A stretch of 64,000 nucleotides of DNA from Ramlibacter henchirensis (GTDB lineage: Bacteria > Pseudomonadota > Gammaproteobacteria > Burkholderiales > Burkholderiaceae_C). The position numbers and the translations under genes are program-made. The stretch spans positions 2,356,001 to 2,420,000 of the forward strand of contig NZ_SMLM01000001.1 of assembly GCF_004682015.1 (NCBI RefSeq), given 5' to 3'. The first letter of the stretch is position 1, and the number at the start of each line of letters is the position of its first letter. Positions 10,010-17,955 of the stretch are shown piece after piece. The notes beneath the pieces were generated by a model. That model was not told where the DNA came from. It ran no database searches and was given only the letters and a program-made list of their open reading frames with translations.

Positions 10010-10771
10010 ATGCCTGCGCACAAGCCGCTCGTCTGGCTGCCGGCCTGCCACCGCCACCTCGACCTCTCCGACCCCGGGGGGTACACCGTGCTGGCCGACC
10101 GCTATGCCGCGGCCGTGTGCGAGCTCGGCCTGCAGCCCGTGCTGTTCCCGATGGCCGGCGCGAGCGACGTCAAGGACCTGCTGCCGCTGGTCGACGGCGT
10201 CCTGCTCACCGGCTCGCCCTCGAATGTCGAGGCCACCCACTTCGGCGCGTTCGCGCTCGACACCGACCTGCTCGATCCGCGCCGCGATGCGCTGACGATG
10301 GCGCTGGTCCGCTCGGCGCTGGGCGCGGGCACGCCGCTTTTCGGGGTCTGCCGCGGTCTACAGGAAATGAACGTGGCGCTCGGCGGCACGCTCTACCAGC
10401 GCGTGCACACCGAGCAAGGCCTGCTGGACCACCGCGAGCCCGAGTCCGAAAGCCTGGAGGAGCAGTTCGGCGAGCGGCACGAGGTGCTGCTGGCGCCCGG
10501 CAGCGCCTTCGCGCAGTGGGCGGGCGGAACACGCGCGCTCGTGAACTCGCTGCACGGCCAGGGCATCCGCAAACTCGGCGAGGGCCTGGTGGCCGAGGCT
10601 CACGCGCCCGACGGCCTGATCGAGGGCGTGCGCGTCGCGCATGCGTCCGCCTTCGCCTTCGGCGTGCAGTGGCACCCGGAATGGCGCCACAACTCCAACC
10701 CGTTCTACGCGCGCACGCTCGAGGCGTTCGCCCAGGCGTGCCGCGAACATTGCCGGCGGAGAAACCAGTGA
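10010..10771 (+). CDS. Class I glutamine amidotransferase-like hydrolase (PuuD family), first of a tandem pair
   Basis: Resembles gamma-glutamyl-GABA hydrolase PuuD, which cleaves gamma-glutamyl amides in polyamine breakdown. The nucleophile cysteine lies in FGVCRGLQEMNVALGG, and the His/Glu pair of the catalytic triad in FGVQWHPEWR near the C-terminus. Length is 253 residues. The ATG at 10010 is chosen because GACAAT stands 7 bases upstream; the frame is open further upstream without a start signal. It overlaps the next amidotransferase by GTGA, so the two are translationally coupled. The acetylpolyamine-type amidohydrolase upstream hints at polyamine or amide catabolism, but that link is inference. 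Confidence 0.87.
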   Translation: MPAHKPLVWLPACHRHLDLSDPGGYTVLADRYAAAVCELGLQPVLFPMAGASDVKDLLPLVDGVLLTGSPSNVEATHFGAFALDTDLLDPRRDALTMALVRSALGAGTPLFGVCRGLQEMNVALGGTLYQRVHTEQGLLDHREPESESLEEQFGERHEVLLAPGSAFAQWAGGTRALVNSLHGQGIRKLGEGLVAEAHAPDGLIEGVRVAHASAFAFGVQWHPEWRHNSNPFYARTLEAFAQACREHCRRRNQ

Positions 10772-11592
10772 GCCTGCCGGCCGGGCGCGTGCCCTGCGTG
10801 TGGGTGGTGGCCAGCCACCGCGAGCTGGGCAACGAGCATGGCCATCCGCAGAAGTACACCGTGATGGACGAGGCCGGCACGCGCACGCTGGTCAACCTGG
10901 GCCTGCAGCCCGTCTGCTTCCCGCGTGTGCCCGCCGGCCGCCTCGGCCTGATGCTGGACATGGTCGACGGCGTGCTGCTGGGCGGCTCGGCCACCAATGT
11001 GCATCCGCGCCATTACGGCGAGGAGCCGCTGCACGAGGGCATGTGCTTCGACGAAGGCCGCGATGTGGTGGCCCTGCCCCTGGTTCGGCTGGCCATCGAG
11101 CGCGGCATTCCGCTGATCGGCTTTTGCCGCGGATCGCACGACATCAACGTAGGGCTGGGCGGCAGCATGCACCAGTCGCTCCAGGCGCTGGGCGGGCCGG
11201 TGGTGCATTGGGAAGATCCGAACGAGACGCTCGATGAGCAGTACCAGGAGCGGCATGAGGTCACCTGCGTGCCCGGCGGAGCGCTGGAGCGGCTCACCGG
11301 CTGCTCGCGTTTCGCCGTGAGCTCGCTGCATTCCCAGGGGGTCAAGCGGCTGGCGCCGGGCCTGGTGGCCGAGGCGGTGGCCGATGACGGATTGATCGAA
11401 GCTTCGCGCTGGTACGACGAGCGTCAGTTCGCGTGGGCGTTCCAGTTTCACCCCGAATGGGGCCACCAGCAGCATCCGCGCTACGCCAGGATCATGGCGG
11501 CGTACGTGGATGCGTGTTGGGCGCGGCTGAGTTCGCGCGCGATGGCGCCGGCAGGGCCGGATCCGGCGATCGTCTTGCCGGAAGTCGCCTGA
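10768..11592 (+). CDS. Class I glutamine amidotransferase-like hydrolase (PuuD family), second of the pair
   Basis: A 274-residue paralogue of the preceding gene. The nucleophile is in IGFCRGSHDINVGLGG and the His/Glu pair in FQFHPEWGHQQHP. The GTG start at 10768 overlaps the upstream stop as GTGA and has GGCGGAG before it. The two proteins align along their whole length yet differ clearly (HRELGNEHGHPQKY here versus HRHLDLSDPGGY there), so the duplication is old. They may act as a heteromer or on two related gamma-glutamyl substrates; the sequence does not settle this. Confidence 0.86.
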   Translation: MSLPAGRVPCVWVVASHRELGNEHGHPQKYTVMDEAGTRTLVNLGLQPVCFPRVPAGRLGLMLDMVDGVLLGGSATNVHPRHYGEEPLHEGMCFDEGRDVVALPLVRLAIERGIPLIGFCRGSHDINVGLGGSMHQSLQALGGPVVHWEDPNETLDEQYQERHEVTCVPGGALERLTGCSRFAVSSLHSQGVKRLAPGLVAEAVADDGLIEASRWYDERQFAWAFQFHPEWGHQQHPRYARIMAAYVDACWARLSSRAMAPAGPDPAIVLPEVA

Positions 11593-11610
11593 CTTACCCG
11601 AGGCGTGAGG

Positions 11611-12411
11611 TCAGCGGGCTTGCAGGATCGCGCGAGCGACCTCGGCGAACCCCGCGCCCCTTTCCCCTTGCGTGACATACGCCGGCGGATGCGACAGCTG
11701 CGCCGCGAACCTGCGGATGTTCGCCACCCCCACGCTGTGCGGGAAGTGCTCGAACATCATCACGTCGTTCGTCGAATCCCCCACGTACACCCAGCGCCCG
11801 ATCTGCGCATCCAGGTCCGCGTCCAGCAGCGTCCGCGCGATCCAGCGCGCGCCCGACAGCTTGTGGTGCGCCCCCCACCAGCCGTTGATGTGGATCGAAC
11901 TCACCGTCGCATTCATGCCTTCGCTGCGCATCAACGCCACGACTTCGTCAATGCGCTCCTGCGGCAGCCGCGTGAACTCGCTGTGGTCGATCGCGATGTC
12001 CGTCTCGCGCCCGCCGCTGTCCTGCGCGCGCCGTGCACCGGGCACTTCGCGTTCGATTCGGGCCAGCACCCGCTGCATGCGCGCGAAGTTCTCCTCCCGC
12101 TCCGCCGGCGCTTGCTGGTAGAACTTCCGCAGGCGTCCGCCGGGCTCGCGCACCAGCGCCACCGCGCCGTTCTCGGCCACGATCGCATCCACCGGCCAGG
12201 CCTGCGCGAACGGTTCGCTCCAGCCCACCGGGCGACCCGTGATCGGAATCACGTGCAGGCCCGCCGCCTTCAGCCCGCCGAGAGCGGCCAATGCATCGGC
12301 CGTGATCGCCCCCTCGGTGGTGAGCGTGTCGTCGATGTCCGTGAAAACGCCGAGGACGCCGCGGCGGGCGGCCTCGGGCCAGGAGGAAAGGGGCGGGATG
12401 TCGAAGGTCAA
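11611..12411 (-). CDS. HAD-superfamily phosphatase (type IIB, Cof / sugar-phosphatase-like)
   Basis: A phosphoaspartate-type hydrolase of 266 residues. Motif I is FTDIDDTLT, motif II lies at ITGRP, and motif IV is GDSTNDVMMF. A large cap domain between them suggests a sugar-phosphate-type substrate (mannosyl-3-phosphoglycerate or sucrose-phosphate phosphatase-like). The only sensible start is TTG at 12411, which overlaps the stop codon of the upstream peptidase gene as TTGA, so translation is probably coupled. There is no clear ribosome binding site. The substrate is unknown. Confidence 0.78.
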   Translation of the reverse strand: MTFDIPPLSSWPEAARRGVLGVFTDIDDTLTTEGAITADALAALGGLKAAGLHVIPITGRPVGWSEPFAQAWPVDAIVAENGAVALVREPGGRLRKFYQQAPAEREENFARMQRVLARIEREVPGARRAQDSGGRETDIAIDHSEFTRLPQERIDEVVALMRSEGMNATVSSIHINGWWGAHHKLSGARWIARTLLDADLDAQIGRWVYVGDSTNDVMMFEHFPHSVGVANIRRFAAQLSHPPAYVTQGERGAGFAEVARAILQAR

Positions 12412-13640
12412 GGCTGCAGGCGGCGTCCGTTCCAGCCCGGCTGGTACATCGGGGAATCCGCGGCAGGAGCCTCCGGCCGGTCGAGCATGGACGCGCCGCC
12501 GGATTGTTGCAGCGCCGAGGCCGTGTAAGGCGTCGCGGCCCCGCCCGGGCAGCTGCCGGTGTCGATGTGGTTCAGCGCGGCGGCCAGCAGCGGCTCGGTG
12601 GCGCTGCCCAGCGCCATCCTCGGGTTCTCGGCCACGCGGCACTGCACCGGGAAGCCGTCCTGGTAGTCGCCGAAGCCGGCCGCGTTGTAGACCTGGAACT
12701 CGATCGGGAAGTAGGCCTGCCCGCAGTTGTCCATGCGGTAGAAGCCGTACGGCTTGCCGCAGGTGCGGTCGCCCACCAGGATCACCTGCACGCCGATGCC
12801 GCGCAGGGCGTTGATGATGGATTCGCTGGCCGAGCAGGTCAGCTGGGAGGTCAGCACGTACAGGCGCGGCAGCGAAAGCTGCGGCAGCGGGTGATCGAGC
12901 CCGTAGACCGATTCGGGCCGCTGCACGCGCGTGCTGAAGAGGAAGGTCTCGGACATCTCCCGGGCGCGGCGGTCGTTGAAGCGCACGCTCTCGAACAGCT
13001 GTCCGTCCACCCAATCGCCGGCCACCATCGAGGCAGCGGTCTGGGCCACGTAGATGAAACCGCCGGAGTTGTAGCGCAGGTCCAGCACCAGGTCCTGCAC
13101 GGCGTTGGCGCGCAGCTGGTTGAAGGCGGTGATCAGCGCGTCCTGCGCGCCGCGGCTGTGCTCGTTGAACAGCACGTAGCCGACCTTGCGGCCGCCGTTG
13201 CTGGTCAGGGCCTTGACCAGCGGCACCGGATTGGCCGATGAAGCCATGGCGGCCGCACTGGCGGCGCCGCCGACGTTCTGCATCACGTCGGCGGCCGAGC
13301 TGGTCATGGTGAGGCTGAAGCGGTCGCGCGCGCGGCCGCTGGCATCCGGCGTGCGCACCAGCAACGCGTCGAAGTAGCCCGGGACGGTGCCGTGCTCCTG
13401 CGCGTTCACTTCCTGGATCTCGTCGGCCCAGAGGTAGGCCTCGTACATGTAGCTGCGCAGCCAGCGTTTCTGGCCGTCCAGCGTGCACTGGCCCGCGAGG
13501 GAGGACGACTCGGGGAAGAGGCCGGCCGAGACCAGCGCGGTGGCGGTGTCAGTGCTGCTGCCCCCGCCGCCGCCGCAGGCAAGCAGGAAAAGCGACGCGG
13601 TGGTGACGGCTGCACGGCGCAGCGCGGCGAGGTGTGACAC
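12408..13640 (-). CDS. S41-family (C-terminal processing) peptidase, lipoprotein, apparently without PDZ domain
   Basis: A 410-residue secreted serine peptidase. The N-terminus is a lipoprotein signal with lipobox LLAC followed by a Gly run and Ser/Thr linker. The catalytic serine is in SQLTCSASESIINAL, after the family stretch DLRYNSGG. Family members I know have a PDZ substrate-binding domain between the RFS segment and the catalytic core. Here DRFSLTMTSSAAD is followed within about 30 residues by the pre-catalytic PVPLVKALTSNGGRK segment, leaving no room for one. GTG start at 13640 with GGAG 8-9 bases upstream. It is coupled by a four-base overlap to the HAD phosphatase. Confidence 0.82.
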   Translation of the reverse strand: MSHLAALRRAAVTTASLFLLACGGGGGSSTDTATALVSAGLFPESSSLAGQCTLDGQKRWLRSYMYEAYLWADEIQEVNAQEHGTVPGYFDALLVRTPDASGRARDRFSLTMTSSAADVMQNVGGAASAAAMASSANPVPLVKALTSNGGRKVGYVLFNEHSRGAQDALITAFNQLRANAVQDLVLDLRYNSGGFIYVAQTAASMVAGDWVDGQLFESVRFNDRRAREMSETFLFSTRVQRPESVYGLDHPLPQLSLPRLYVLTSQLTCSASESIINALRGIGVQVILVGDRTCGKPYGFYRMDNCGQAYFPIEFQVYNAAGFGDYQDGFPVQCRVAENPRMALGSATEPLLAAALNHIDTGSCPGGAATPYTASALQQSGGASMLDRPEAPAADSPMYQPGWNGRRLQP

Positions 13641-13691
13641 GGCTCAGCTCCACAATGGAGCGGCCGATTATTGCTGAGCTGCCGGAACTGA

Positions 13692-15323
13692 TCAGTGCTG
13701 CAGCGACAGCCCGGCGTGTTCTCGCAACAGGTGGAAGCGGATCCTGGGGAATCGTTCCTGCGCGAGGCGCACGTCGTACGGCGAAGTGCAAAGAAATGCC
13801 AGCGCGTCCGCCGCGTCCAGGGCCATGCGTTGCGGGTACGCGTCGGTGAACGCGCGCAGCTCGGCGGGCGTTTCGGCGGTGATCCAGCGCGCGCCGGTGT
13901 ACTGGCAGCCTTCCAGCCGGATGTCGGCGTCGTACTCGGTCTTCAGGCGGTGCTGCACCACTTCGAACTGCAGCTGGCCCACCGCGCCCAGCAGCATCGG
14001 GCCGCCCGCCTGCGGCCGGAACACCTGGATCGCGCCTTCCTCGCCCAGCTGGGCCAAGCCCTGCTGCAGCTGCTTGGTGCGCAGCGGGTTCCTCAGCAGC
14101 ACCGTCATGAACAGCTCGGGCGCGAAGAACGGCAGGCCGGTGAACTGCAGGTTGGCGCCGTCGGTGATGGTGTCGCCCAGCTGCACGCCGCCGTGCGTGG
14201 TGAAGCCGATGATGTCGCCGGCATAGGCCTCGTCCACCGCCTCTCGCCGCTGCGACAGGAAGGTGACCACCGAGGTCGGCCGCAGCTCCTTGCCGGTGCG
14301 CTGCACCTTGAGCTTCATGCCCGGCGCGTAGCGGCCCGAGGCCATGCGCACGAAGGCGATGCGGTCGCGGTGGTTGGCGTCCATGTTGGCCTGCACCTTG
14401 AACACCACGCCGGCGAAGCTGGGCTCGTCGGGCTTGACGACCTTTTCCACCGGCTGCTTGTTCACGACCAGCGAGCTCTTGCGCGGCTGCGGCGGCGGCG
14501 CGATATCCACCAGCGCCTCCAGCACCTCCATCACGCCGAAGTTGTTGACGCCCGAGCCGAAGAACACCGGCGTCTGCTGCGCAGCGAGGAAGGCCTCGTG
14601 GTCCCACTCGGGCGAGGCGCCGGCGGCCAGCTCCATGCTCTCGGCGGCCGCGTCGTACTCGGCACCGAAGCGCGCGCGCAGCGTGTCGGCGTCGGCCAGC
14701 GGGATCGTCTCGAAGTCCTGCGGCCGGCGCTCGCTGCCCGACTCGAAAACGGTCATCGCGCCGGTGCGCAGGTTCATGATGCCGCCGAAGCTCTTGCCCT
14801 TGCCCACCGGCCAGGTCATGGGCACGCAGGGCATGCCGAGCTCGCGCTCCACCTCGTCCAGGATGTCCAGCGGCTCGCGCACCTCGCGGTCCATCTTGTT
14901 GACGAATGTGATGATGGGCGTGTTGCGCTGGCGGCAGACCTCGATCAGCCGCCGCGTCTGCGCTTCCACGCCGTTGGCCGCGTCGATCACCATCAGGGCC
15001 GAATCGACCGCGGTGAGCACGCGATAGGTGTCCTCGGAGAAGTCCTTGTGGCCGGGCGTGTCCAGCAGGTTGATCACGTGGTCGCGGTAGACCATCTGCA
15101 TCACCGACGAAGCGACCGAGATGCCGCGCTGCTTCTCGATCTCCATCCAGTCGCTGGTGGCGTGGCGCGAAGCCTTGCGGCCCTTCACCGCGCCCGCGAT
15201 CTGGATCGCGCCGGAGAACAGCAGCAGTTTTTCCGTCAGCGTGGTCTTGCCCGCGTCGGGGTGGGAAATGATGGCGAAGGTTCGGCGGCGCCGGGTTTCG
15301 GCGGCAAAGGGCGAAGCGGACAC
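13692..15323 (-). CDS. prfC: Peptide chain release factor 3
   Basis: A GTPase that recycles RF1 and RF2 from the ribosome after termination. At 543 residues it is close to the E. coli length (529). G-domain motifs are HPDAGKTTLTE (P-loop), DTPGHKDF and NKMDRE in order over the first 150 residues, followed by the RF3-type beta-barrel and C-terminal domains. RF3-specific SDWMEIEKQRGISV is present, which separates it from EF-G. The start is GTG at 15323, with only a weak ribosome binding site. A GACAAT at 15389-15384 on this strand may be its -10. It diverges from the LigD-type polymerase. Confidence 0.96.
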   Translation of the reverse strand: MSASPFAAETRRRRTFAIISHPDAGKTTLTEKLLLFSGAIQIAGAVKGRKASRHATSDWMEIEKQRGISVASSVMQMVYRDHVINLLDTPGHKDFSEDTYRVLTAVDSALMVIDAANGVEAQTRRLIEVCRQRNTPIITFVNKMDREVREPLDILDEVERELGMPCVPMTWPVGKGKSFGGIMNLRTGAMTVFESGSERRPQDFETIPLADADTLRARFGAEYDAAAESMELAAGASPEWDHEAFLAAQQTPVFFGSGVNNFGVMEVLEALVDIAPPPQPRKSSLVVNKQPVEKVVKPDEPSFAGVVFKVQANMDANHRDRIAFVRMASGRYAPGMKLKVQRTGKELRPTSVVTFLSQRREAVDEAYAGDIIGFTTHGGVQLGDTITDGANLQFTGLPFFAPELFMTVLLRNPLRTKQLQQGLAQLGEEGAIQVFRPQAGGPMLLGAVGQLQFEVVQHRLKTEYDADIRLEGCQYTGARWITAETPAELRAFTDAYPQRMALDAADALAFLCTSPYDVRLAQERFPRIRFHLLREHAGLSLQH

Positions 15324-15400
15324 GGGGAGATGAGGCTTTCAGTGCGCGGCCGATGAGCTGCAAAGCGTTTCAGCCAGCCCCTTATTGTCGCAGAGCGGTG

Positions 15401-15406
15401 TAGTCT
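15401..15406 (+). promoter_or_regulatory. -10 hexamer for a probable leaderless transcript
   Basis: TAGTCT preceded by TG (extended -10) ends 8 bases before the ATG at 15414, and no ribosome binding site is present. Confidence 0.42.
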
Positions 15407-15413
15407 GCCCTTC

Positions 15414-16637
15414 ATGGCCCAGGCTTCCCGCGGCACCGTGATCCTCGTCGACGGCCACGAGGTGGCGGTCAGCAACCCGGACAAGCCGCTGTTCGCCGAG
15501 GCCGGCCTCACCAAGCTCGACCTCGTCAACTACTACGTGGCCGTCGCCGAAGGCGCGCTGCGCGGGGCGGGCGGCCGTCCCTGCGTCCTGGTGCGCTACC
15601 CCGATGGCGTCGGCGGCGAGTTCTTCTTCCAGAAGCGCGCGCCGGCGAACCGGCCGGAGTGGGTGGAGGTGACCACGATCCGCTTCCCCTCGGGCAACAC
15701 GGCGGAGGAAGTGGTGCCGCGCAACGCCGCGACGCTGGCCTGGATGGCCAACCTGAACTGCATCGAGCTGCATCCGCATCCGGTGCGGGCCGACGACCTG
15801 GACCATCCGGACGAACTGCGCGTGGACCTCGACCCGGTGCCCGGCGTGCCCTGGACGCAGATCCGCGACGTGGCCGATGTCGCGCGCGAGGTGCTGCACG
15901 AGCACGGCCTCGTGGGCTGGCCCAAGACCTCGGGCTCGCGCGGCATCCACGTGCTGGTGCGCATCGAGCCGCGCTGGAGCTTCGACCAGGTGCGGCGCGC
16001 GGCGCTGGCCGTGGCGCGCGAGGTCGAGCGCCGCGTACCCAAGCTCGCCAGCAGCCAGTGGTGGAAGGAGCAGCGCCACGGCGTGTTCGTCGACTACAAC
16101 CAGAACGCGAAGGACCGCACTGTGGCTTCGGCGTACTCGGTGCGGCCCCGGCCTGACGCGCGTGTGTCCACGCCGGTCGGCTGGGACGAACTGCGGACCT
16201 GCGACCCGGCGGACTTCACCCTGAAGACTGTGCCGCAGCGGCTGAAGGAGCTCGGCGATCCGCATGCGGGGATCGACGACGCGGCCGGTTCAGTGGATGC
16301 GTTGCTCGAACTCTCGGCGAAGCAGGAGCGCGACGGCCAGGGCGATGCGCCCTGGCCGCCCCACTACCGCAAGCAGGCCGGCGAGCCGCCGCGCGCGCCA
16401 CCGTCGGTGCGCAAGCCCAAGCCGCTGCTCGAAGTCGCGCGCGCCGATCGCGAAACGGAGGCGATCGCGGCCGCCGAAGCCTGGAAGCAGAAGCATCCGA
16501 AAGCGGCCGCGCACCTGCAACCCGCCGACGTGCTGGTCGACAGGATGCGCGGAAGTTCGTCGCTGTGGTACCGGGTGCGGATCAACCTGGAGCATGTGCC
16601 CGCCCGGCTGCGGCCGAAGTCGGACAAGCCCTCCTGA
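15414..16637 (+). CDS. Stand-alone LigD-type polymerase/primase (PolDom)
   Basis: This is an archaeo-eukaryotic-primase-fold polymerase of the kind fused into LigD for non-homologous end joining, here as a separate 407-residue protein. Visible family motifs are VSNPDKPLF near the N-terminus, the metal-binding LRVDLDPVPG, the SGSRGIHVLV loop, and VFVDYNQNAKDRTVASAYSVR near residue 230. The C-terminal 100 residues are a Pro/Lys/Arg-rich tail. In mycobacteria, stand-alone PolDom proteins partner with LigC. A LigC-like ligase lies at 23875-24954 on the other strand. No Ku gene is in the window. Confidence 0.9.
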   Translation: MAQASRGTVILVDGHEVAVSNPDKPLFAEAGLTKLDLVNYYVAVAEGALRGAGGRPCVLVRYPDGVGGEFFFQKRAPANRPEWVEVTTIRFPSGNTAEEVVPRNAATLAWMANLNCIELHPHPVRADDLDHPDELRVDLDPVPGVPWTQIRDVADVAREVLHEHGLVGWPKTSGSRGIHVLVRIEPRWSFDQVRRAALAVAREVERRVPKLASSQWWKEQRHGVFVDYNQNAKDRTVASAYSVRPRPDARVSTPVGWDELRTCDPADFTLKTVPQRLKELGDPHAGIDDAAGSVDALLELSAKQERDGQGDAPWPPHYRKQAGEPPRAPPSVRKPKPLLEVARADRETEAIAAAEAWKQKHPKAAAHLQPADVLVDRMRGSSSLWYRVRINLEHVPARLRPKSDKPS

Positions 16638-16740
16638 GCATCTTGCGCTTTCCGCCTCGTTTCTGCGCTTTCTGCGTACCGAGTCCTCACCCCGCCTCCG
16701 CGGTGACGGAACTGCGGCTGAGTCGCGCAAAACTGTCCGG

Positions 16741-16790
16741 TTGCAGCCGAGTTGCAGAGGACCCACGAAAGCCGCGCGCCTGCCTAAGAT
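16741..16790 (+). promoter_or_regulatory. Candidate activated promoter of the glycan cluster
   Basis: TTGCAG occurs twice at an 11-base period (16741 and 16752), typical of binding sites for OmpR/PhoB-type response regulators. TAAGAT at 16785-16790 could be the -10, which puts the repeats just upstream of a poor -35. This is a pattern-based guess. The 199-base gap 16638-16836 holds nothing else I recognise. Confidence 0.3.
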
Positions 16791-16836
16791 GCCCGCAGCG
16801 CGTGCCGTCGCACGCCCGATGTGGAGAACGCCCAGC

Positions 16837-17931
16837 ATGCGGGTCGTCGTCTTCGGTCTGACGGTCAGTTCGTCCTGGGGCAACGGGCATGCGACCCTGT
16901 GGCGAGGCCTGTGGCGTGCCCTCGTCGCGCAGGGCCACAGCCTGGTGTTCTTCGAGCGCGACGTGCCGTACTACGCGAACCATCGCGACGTCACGCAACT
17001 GCCGGGCGGCGACCTCGTGCTCTATCGCAGCTGGGACGAGTTGCTGCCGCGCGCCACGAGCGAACTCGAAGCCGCGGACGCGGTCATGGTGACCTCCTAC
17101 TGCCCCGACGGCGTCGCGGCCGCCGCACTGATCGCGGATTCCGGCACGCCGGCCGTCAAGGTGTTCTATGACATGGACACGCCGGTCACGCTCGAAACCC
17201 TGCGCGCCGGGTCGGCCGTGCCCTACATCGGACCCCGCGGCCTGCGCGACTTCGACCTGGTCCTCAGCTACACCGGCGGGCCCGCGCTGCAGGAACTGCA
17301 AACGCTGCTCGGTGCGCAGCGCGTTGCGACGCTGTACGGGCACGTCGACCCGCAGGTGCACCGGAGCGTGGCCGCCGTGCCGCACTACGCGGCGGACCTG
17401 TCCTACCTCGGCACGTATGCGGCCGACCGGCAGGCCGCGCTGGAGGCGCTGTTCATCGTGCCGGCGCGGCGCCTGCCGCAACGCAGCTTCCTGATCGGCG
17501 GCGCGCAGTACCCGGACGGATTTCCGTGGACCGGCAACATCCGCTTCGTGAGCCACCTGCCGCCGGCGGAGCACCCGGCGTTCTTTTCTTCTTCACGCCT
17601 GACGCTGAGCGTCACCCGCCGTGCCATGGCCGAGAACGGCCACTGTCCCTCCGGCCGCCTGTTCGAGGCCGCGGCCTGCGGCACGCCGCTGGTGAGCGAC
17701 TGGTGGGCCGGGCTGGACGAGTTCTTCACGCCCGGCCGCGAGATCCTGGTCGCGCGCACGACGGACGACGCGGTCCAGGCGCTCGAACTCGGCGACGAGG
17801 AGCTGTCGCGCATCGCCCGCGCCGCGCGCGAGCGCGTGCTGGACGAACACACATCGGCGCACCGCGCCCGCGAACTCGAGTCCTTGCTGGAGAACGCGCT
17901 CGCGCCGCGCGCCAGCCTGGACACCGCCTGA
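16837..17931 (+). CDS. CgeB-like glycosyltransferase
   Basis: A 364-residue GT-B type protein. It opens with FGLTVSSSWGNGHATLWRG and has FFERDVPYY, DMDTPVTLE, LSYTGG and the C-terminal GRLFEAAACGTPLVSDWW, all typical of CgeB/DUF3880-like glycosyltransferases. It ends with the family-style ILVARTTDDAVQALE and ERVLDEHTSAHRA segments. The ATG at 16837 is preceded by GGAG; a second ATG at 16819 is less well placed. It is the first gene of a compact cluster in one direction to 22471. The sugar donor and acceptor are unknown. Confidence 0.82.
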   Translation: MRVVVFGLTVSSSWGNGHATLWRGLWRALVAQGHSLVFFERDVPYYANHRDVTQLPGGDLVLYRSWDELLPRATSELEAADAVMVTSYCPDGVAAAALIADSGTPAVKVFYDMDTPVTLETLRAGSAVPYIGPRGLRDFDLVLSYTGGPALQELQTLLGAQRVATLYGHVDPQVHRSVAAVPHYAADLSYLGTYAADRQAALEALFIVPARRLPQRSFLIGGAQYPDGFPWTGNIRFVSHLPPAEHPAFFSSSRLTLSVTRRAMAENGHCPSGRLFEAAACGTPLVSDWWAGLDEFFTPGREILVARTTDDAVQALELGDEELSRIARAARERVLDEHTSAHRARELESLLENALAPRASLDTA

Positions 17932-17955
17932 AACCGACACGAGAGGACGACACCC

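Noticed and set aside
11611..13488. One long minus-strand protein covering both the HAD phosphatase and the peptidase
   Set aside because: Only the last 266 residues are HAD-like; the rest is the wrong frame of the S41 peptidase gene.
16264..16836. Longer N-terminus for the CgeB-like gene
   Set aside because: The open frame continues into the LigD-type gene, but the added residues are shadow sequence and GGAG supports ATG 16837.
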